Below, piece by piece: positions 60,233 through 64,000 of a DNA stretch of 64,000 bases. The notes beneath the pieces were generated by a model, which made no database searches, had not been told where the DNA came from, and saw nothing but the letters and a program-made list of their open reading frames with translations. Origin of the DNA: Ashinkailepas kermadecensis (lineage: Eukaryota; Arthropoda; Thecostraca; Neolepadidae). The first letter of the stretch is position 1, and every line of letters begins with the position of its first letter. Location of the stretch: assembly GCA_034440615.1 (NCBI GenBank), contig JAOTOM010004574.1:273501-337500 (forward strand), given 5' to 3'. The position numbers and the translations under genes are program-made.

Positions 60233-60860
60233 TCAACCAGGAGCTCGCTTAACCCGACTCGATCGTCGCAACACAGTTGGCGGTACACTCGGGGGAAGTC
60301 CAGGTCCGGGGTCATTTGTCTCTGACCCCACTCCCTCCACGGATGGGACATCAGCGCATTCTATTCCTAAGCTAACTGCAGTGCCCATCAACGCCGGTTC
60401 TCTCCTGACAGCGGGCCACCTATCCCCTTCTTCCCTCAGAACGGAAGTTGCTTGGGTTCCCGGGACCCAGATCGCCGCTGTTACTGTCGGCACCACCAGC
60501 CGCTAACGCATCCGCGCCGAGATCCCCACTTTCCCCAACGGCGCGAGTTCCGAGAGCGGTGCTTCCGGAGGAAGGACGTGAACCCCTGCGCCTCCAGATT
60601 CCAGCACGCCAAGACGGAATATGCCACATCAAACGGTGCGGATGACCAACCCCGGACGCTGGGGCGAGCGGCTCACCGAAACCCTGCCTCTCATCATCCA
60701 CGCTCAAGCCACGTCCTGCTGGCGTGTCTGTTACGCCAGCTTTACATCCAGGCACTGCATCCCTGGTCACCTGAGCGGTCGTTGGTTGCAGCCTGTTATG
60801 ATGCACTAGAATCGCCTGTCTGCTCCCGCGCAGACGTATCCAGTAATTGACCTTACTCAC
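60233..60860 (-). pseudogene. pol C-terminal remnant (integrase tail)
   Basis: Two overlapping frames carry VNYWIRLRGSRQAILVHHNR LQP, typical of the integrase C-terminal region of gypsy elements, and end with RRSSRVKRAPG, a common pol terminus. The frame is shifted between them at about 60450. Everything between gag and this point is deleted. Confidence 0.8.
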
Positions 60861-60918
60861 TCGGTTTCTCTCCAGGTCACTTTGTCCCTTCCGGGATCAC
60901 ATCCTCCCAGCTTACTTC

Positions 60919-61236
60919 TCACGGCCTTTGACTGGGTCCGGGTCCCCCATAGCCCCTCGGGTGGACCCGCGAGTTTCCAGAATACCTCCCACACACTTCT
61001 GGCACGTGCTCCTGGCAGCCGCACTTCGGGCACCTAACATCTCGCTTGTCACAGTTATACCTCATGTGACCAGGCTGGCCACAGGCGTAACACTTTCGCG
61101 GTCTACGCACAGGTCCACTAGACCTGATTCTAGTCTGAACTCGGAGCTCTAGTTCGGCTACCCTCCTCTCATAGTCGTCTAAAAAATATCTGCACCGAGC
61201 CATCTCCGTCGAAACTTGGCATACCAACCATCGCAA
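60919..61236 (-). pseudogene. gag remnant with two CCHC zinc knuckles
   Basis: A 105-codon frame carries a coiled-coil-like stretch (YERRVAELELRVQTRI) and two CX2CX4HX4C knuckles, at residues 49-62 and 69-82 counted from its first Met. Such knuckles bind the element RNA during packaging. The rest of gag upstream is open in other frames only, so the gene is broken. Confidence 0.85.
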
Positions 61237-61952
61237 ACCTGGGCTCCATTCTGCTAGTACCTACTGGGCTTCCACTAGACAGACCTGTGAACACGGCTTA
61301 TACTCATCACTCGACACTTCCAATATCCAAACGCATCTGGCTCGACTGCATCATGCCACACGCCTCATTGAACGACATATATTCCTCGCCTTCACAAGGC
61401 ACTCACGGTTCCGACGCTGAAAGTCGTCCGTTGCTAGCGATGAGTCATGTCTCTGTCAGCTGGCGCGTAGACGAGCACTGGAGACACATTGCTGCAGCCT
61501 GCCGTTGCTAGGCGACAGCAGCACCCTCACCCAACTTTACCTGGCCGGGTCGCCATCTTGCCATGGCCGTGCACCTTCGCGACTCCAGTCAGCTGCCGCG
61601 CAACGAACACTGAAGGTGCTTTGCTGCAGTCTACCGGTGCTAGGCGACAGAAGCACCATCACCCGACTCTTTATTCAGCCGGGCCGCCATCTTCCCATGG
61701 CCGTTCATCTTGTTTGCGACTCCCCAACTCATCTCTTACACGCCATCCTCTTGTGTAAGGGGCTGTACTCGCGCGTCACACCGAGTCAAGTCATAAGTGT
61801 CGATACACACCGTTACGACAGGATTCCGACGACAGGATTCCGACGACTCAAATCCTCCACTCCTCAGTCCGCCACAACTCAATCGAGTCATCTGGCTCCT
61901 GTCGTGCGAGTCAGACGATCCGAAAGCTGTCAATCCCACCGCTGCCACCAAT

Positions 61953-62151
61953 TGTAGTCGCTGGGTCCGAATTGCAAACACGTATGACCGATTTCGAGTT
62001 TACACCGCGCGGGCGGATCGCACGTCCGCCCGCGGCCAGCTTTATTCTCACACTCCCCGCGGCCGGGATGTTTCGGCGCGAAACCAACAAGCCAATGGGA
62101 AGGCACGCGTCGCCAAGGCGACGCGCGGGACCATGACGTCACCCGTCTACA
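61953..62151 (-). repeat. 5' LTR of the gypsy element
   Basis: On the minus strand it runs from TGTAGACGGG to GCGACTACA and contains gagaataaagctgg (AATAAA signal) and tgacgtcatgg, a CRE-like site. Followed on the plus strand by ctta, the other half of the target duplication. Confidence 0.93.
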
Positions 62152-62215
62152 CTTATATGGACCTGGTCTGATTTCCTTGGGGCCTCGTTGCCAGTCTGGA
62201 GCCTCTTTCCCGCGT

Positions 62216-62345
62216 ATCTTCTCTCCTCCCGCCCCCCCCCCCCCCTTCCCTCCCCCTTTTTCTTATAGGGGATCCCCAAGCCGGGGGGCGGGGCCCCGCC
62301 CCCCCCACGGTGGGCCCCTCCCCCGCCCCCCCCCCGGGGGCCCCT
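62216..62345. repeat. C- and G-homopolymer tract
   Basis: Runs of up to fifteen C and eight or nine G or C with ggggcggggccccgcccc-like inversions. It could form G-quadruplexes; it is also the type of sequence where base calls are least reliable. Confidence 0.85.
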
Positions 62346-62924
62346 AGTTACACAACACATCCTCGAAAAGGTTTCGTAGGTATATTTACTAAGAGGGGAA
62401 GTGAGTTTAGTAGGAATATTTACTAAACTTCCGGAAGTTTAGTAGGAATTTTTACTAAAGTTGCTTATGGAGATATATACAGTGCGACCGGAAATGAGGA
62501 CGTAAAAGAGGTGGATTTTTTAATGTTCGCATTTGGGTACCAGTGTCTTTTCTTGCGTAAGTAACAGTGGTGGAGCGCGGGCACTCGCTGTTCTGTTTCT
62601 TGATCACGCAGTCTTGTGGTTATGCCAGTCGGGGACGAAGTGAGGGTAGGTGGATACTCTGGTGTAGTTGTCGCTGTTCTCAATTTGCGCTTTAGGTACC
62701 TATGTAGGTAAGACATGTACCGATGTGAAACCAGATAGCAAAGAACGCACCAACATCGTACCTAGGTAGGTAAATAGTTACATATATAGGGGAAGAGGGG
62801 GGGGTATCTGAACACGTTCTGTTTCCTGAACACCTACCTTTAGTCGTCTCCCACATCATATTCAGTGCATAAATAACAAAAAGATGGTGGTATTCATAAA
62901 TGATGGACCTGTGGTATTTTTTTC
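62346..62924. other. Spacer with a small repeat
   Basis: Contains a threefold tttagtaggaat(a/t)tttactaa repeat (62371-62458), which folds on itself, and cctaggtaggta / ctatgtaggtaag motifs (62698-62775). No gene is recognised. Confidence 0.5.
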
Positions 62925-63790
62925 TTAAAGGGTGTTTTTTGAATTTGTGTTTTTTTTGGAACATGTTTATGAACGTGATTCGGAAGATGCGATCATTCGT
63001 TTTCTCAGTAAATGCTTACGTCTCGGTTAATCTTAGCGTTAATATCTATAATCCGCCATGTATGCCACACCGCTGTTCTTTGTTGCATAATTTATCCATC
63101 CCTCACCTGGCACTTCTCAGACGTGATTAAAGGGACATCCAACAACACTTCACGCAGTTGATTCACCACTTTTTCACGTCGAAAATGCTTAGTTTCCGCC
63201 TCTTTGCCACATAGATGACACACCACTACTTTCCACCACAACCCCGAAAAAACTAAGCAGAGCACGGCTCGAGGCCGTGGTGTACGGATGACGTCACTAT
63301 AAATATTATGCTTGTTTTGAAATTATAATATCTGAGTTTATATTCGTTTATATAAGAGTAGATTATATTACGTTAGGTTAGGTTAGGTTAGGTTTTCCTA
63401 TTTAATTATGAATTATACTATTTCTTGGAAGTCGTGAGGCAAGATGAGACCGAGCAGAAGCCGACTGCTGCGCAGTGCTGTCTGTTTAGTTTAGTCATCT
63501 ATGTGACAAAGAGGCAGAAATTAAGCATTTTCGACATGAAAAAGTGTTGAATCAACTGCGTGAAGTGTTGAATGTCCCTTTAATCACATCTGAGAAGTGC
63601 CAGGTGAGGGTGGATAAATTATGCAACAAAGAACAGCAGTGTGGCATATATGGCGCATTATAGATATTATCGCTAAGATTAACCGAGACATGAGCATTTA
63701 CGGAGAAAACGAATGATCGCATCTTACGAATCACGTTCATAAACATGATATTCCGCCAAAAAAATCCGACAATTCCCAAAACACCTTTTC
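62925..63790. mobile_element. Large inverted-repeat (fold-back) element with central TTAGG run
   Basis: Arms of about 290 bp at 62925-63220 and 63500-63790 are reverse complements, with scattered mismatches: tttatgaacgtgattcg, gcacttctcaga(c/t)gtgatt, aagggacat(c)caacaacact, aaaatgcttaattt. The 280-bp spacer contains gttaggttaggttaggttag at about 63372-63392, near the exact centre. No transposase frame is visible. Confidence 0.9.
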
Positions 63791-64000
63791 AGAAAAAATT
63801 ACCAGACCTGCCACTACCAAAATATGAAAGTCTGATCACATAGTTCTACCTATGCTTTGTGTATGGAGGTTGTGAAGTTCACAGGAGCCATTTTAGGCTT
63901 CCAAGAGCAGTTGGCTTAAGGAAACCATAAGGAAGTGACTTTCAATTTTTTTGCAATTACACCAGCATTTTTTAGTGTCTACTAATAGCTTGTACCACAA
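63791..64000. other. Window edge, no feature recognised
   Basis: AT-rich sequence with no repeat or gene that I can identify. Confidence 0.4.

Larger units (their letters stand above)
59467..62151 (-). mobile_element. Ty3/gypsy-type LTR retrotransposon, internally deleted
   Basis: Two 199-bp LTRs (59467-59665 and 61953-62151) flank 2.3 kb, with a 4-bp target duplication ctta. Coding remnants on the minus strand run in the order gag then the end of pol; protease, reverse transcriptase, RNase H and the integrase core are absent. After the 5' LTR comes a candidate primer-binding site, tggtggcagcggtgggat. The internal part also has a direct duplication of about 85 bp (60055-60235). The LTRs are very similar but not identical. 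Confidence 0.93.

Noticed and set aside
63372..63392. Telomere end
   Set aside because: Only four or five TTAGG units, inside an inverted-repeat element and surrounded by ordinary sequence.

Overview
This is nuclear DNA from an animal, most likely an arthropod and plausibly a crustacean or chelicerate; the species cannot be fixed from sequence alone. The evidence is spliced genes with GT-AG introns, a tRNA with internal Pol III boxes, tRNA-derived SINEs, non-LTR and Ty3/gypsy-type retroelements, short interstitial TTAGG runs (the common arthropod telomere motif), and a TAF4 protein that carries fly-like wording (for example MQRVEMEEVRQREANLTALQ). There is no operon structure and no CRISPR array. 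Nearly all long open frames are translations of tandem repeats and are not genes.

Two protein genes are supported, both on the minus strand. The main one is a complete 13-exon gene for TFIID subunit TAF4, from the ATG at 46272 to the stop at 6250-6252. Hand splicing gives 855 residues with every exon phase compatible: a conserved N-terminal motif, a Gln/Thr/Pro-rich middle, the TAFH domain, the histone fold that pairs with TAF12, and the conserved C-terminal block. The second gene, downstream on the same strand, is the DNA-binding domain of a nuclear receptor (NR2E-like), split by an intron between its two zinc fingers; its ligand-binding domain would lie beyond base 1.

Layout. 1-3050: receptor exons and two minisatellites. 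3050-6250: intergenic DNA with a GC-rich part. 6250-46272: TAF4, whose introns hold a tRNA-Phe gene, over a dozen unrelated tandem repeats (several abutting exon boundaries), SINEs, LINE fragments, fold-back elements and nested MITEs. 46273-54480: TAF4 promoter, a LINE fragment and dispersed repeats. 54480-56310: a 1.5 kb octamer satellite running into (TC)n. 56310-64000: degenerate repeats, a gypsy element with 199-bp LTRs and most of pol deleted, and a large inverted-repeat element.

The most unusual signals are: (1) a family of about 55-bp hairpin insertions flanked by 9-14 bp target duplications, whose sequence matches the 3' end of an RNase-H-bearing LINE also present here; (2) tandem duplications at TAF4 3' splice sites that copy the acceptor plus 38-45 bp of exon, next to intron minisatellites; and (3) inverted-repeat elements carrying TTAGG runs near their centres.
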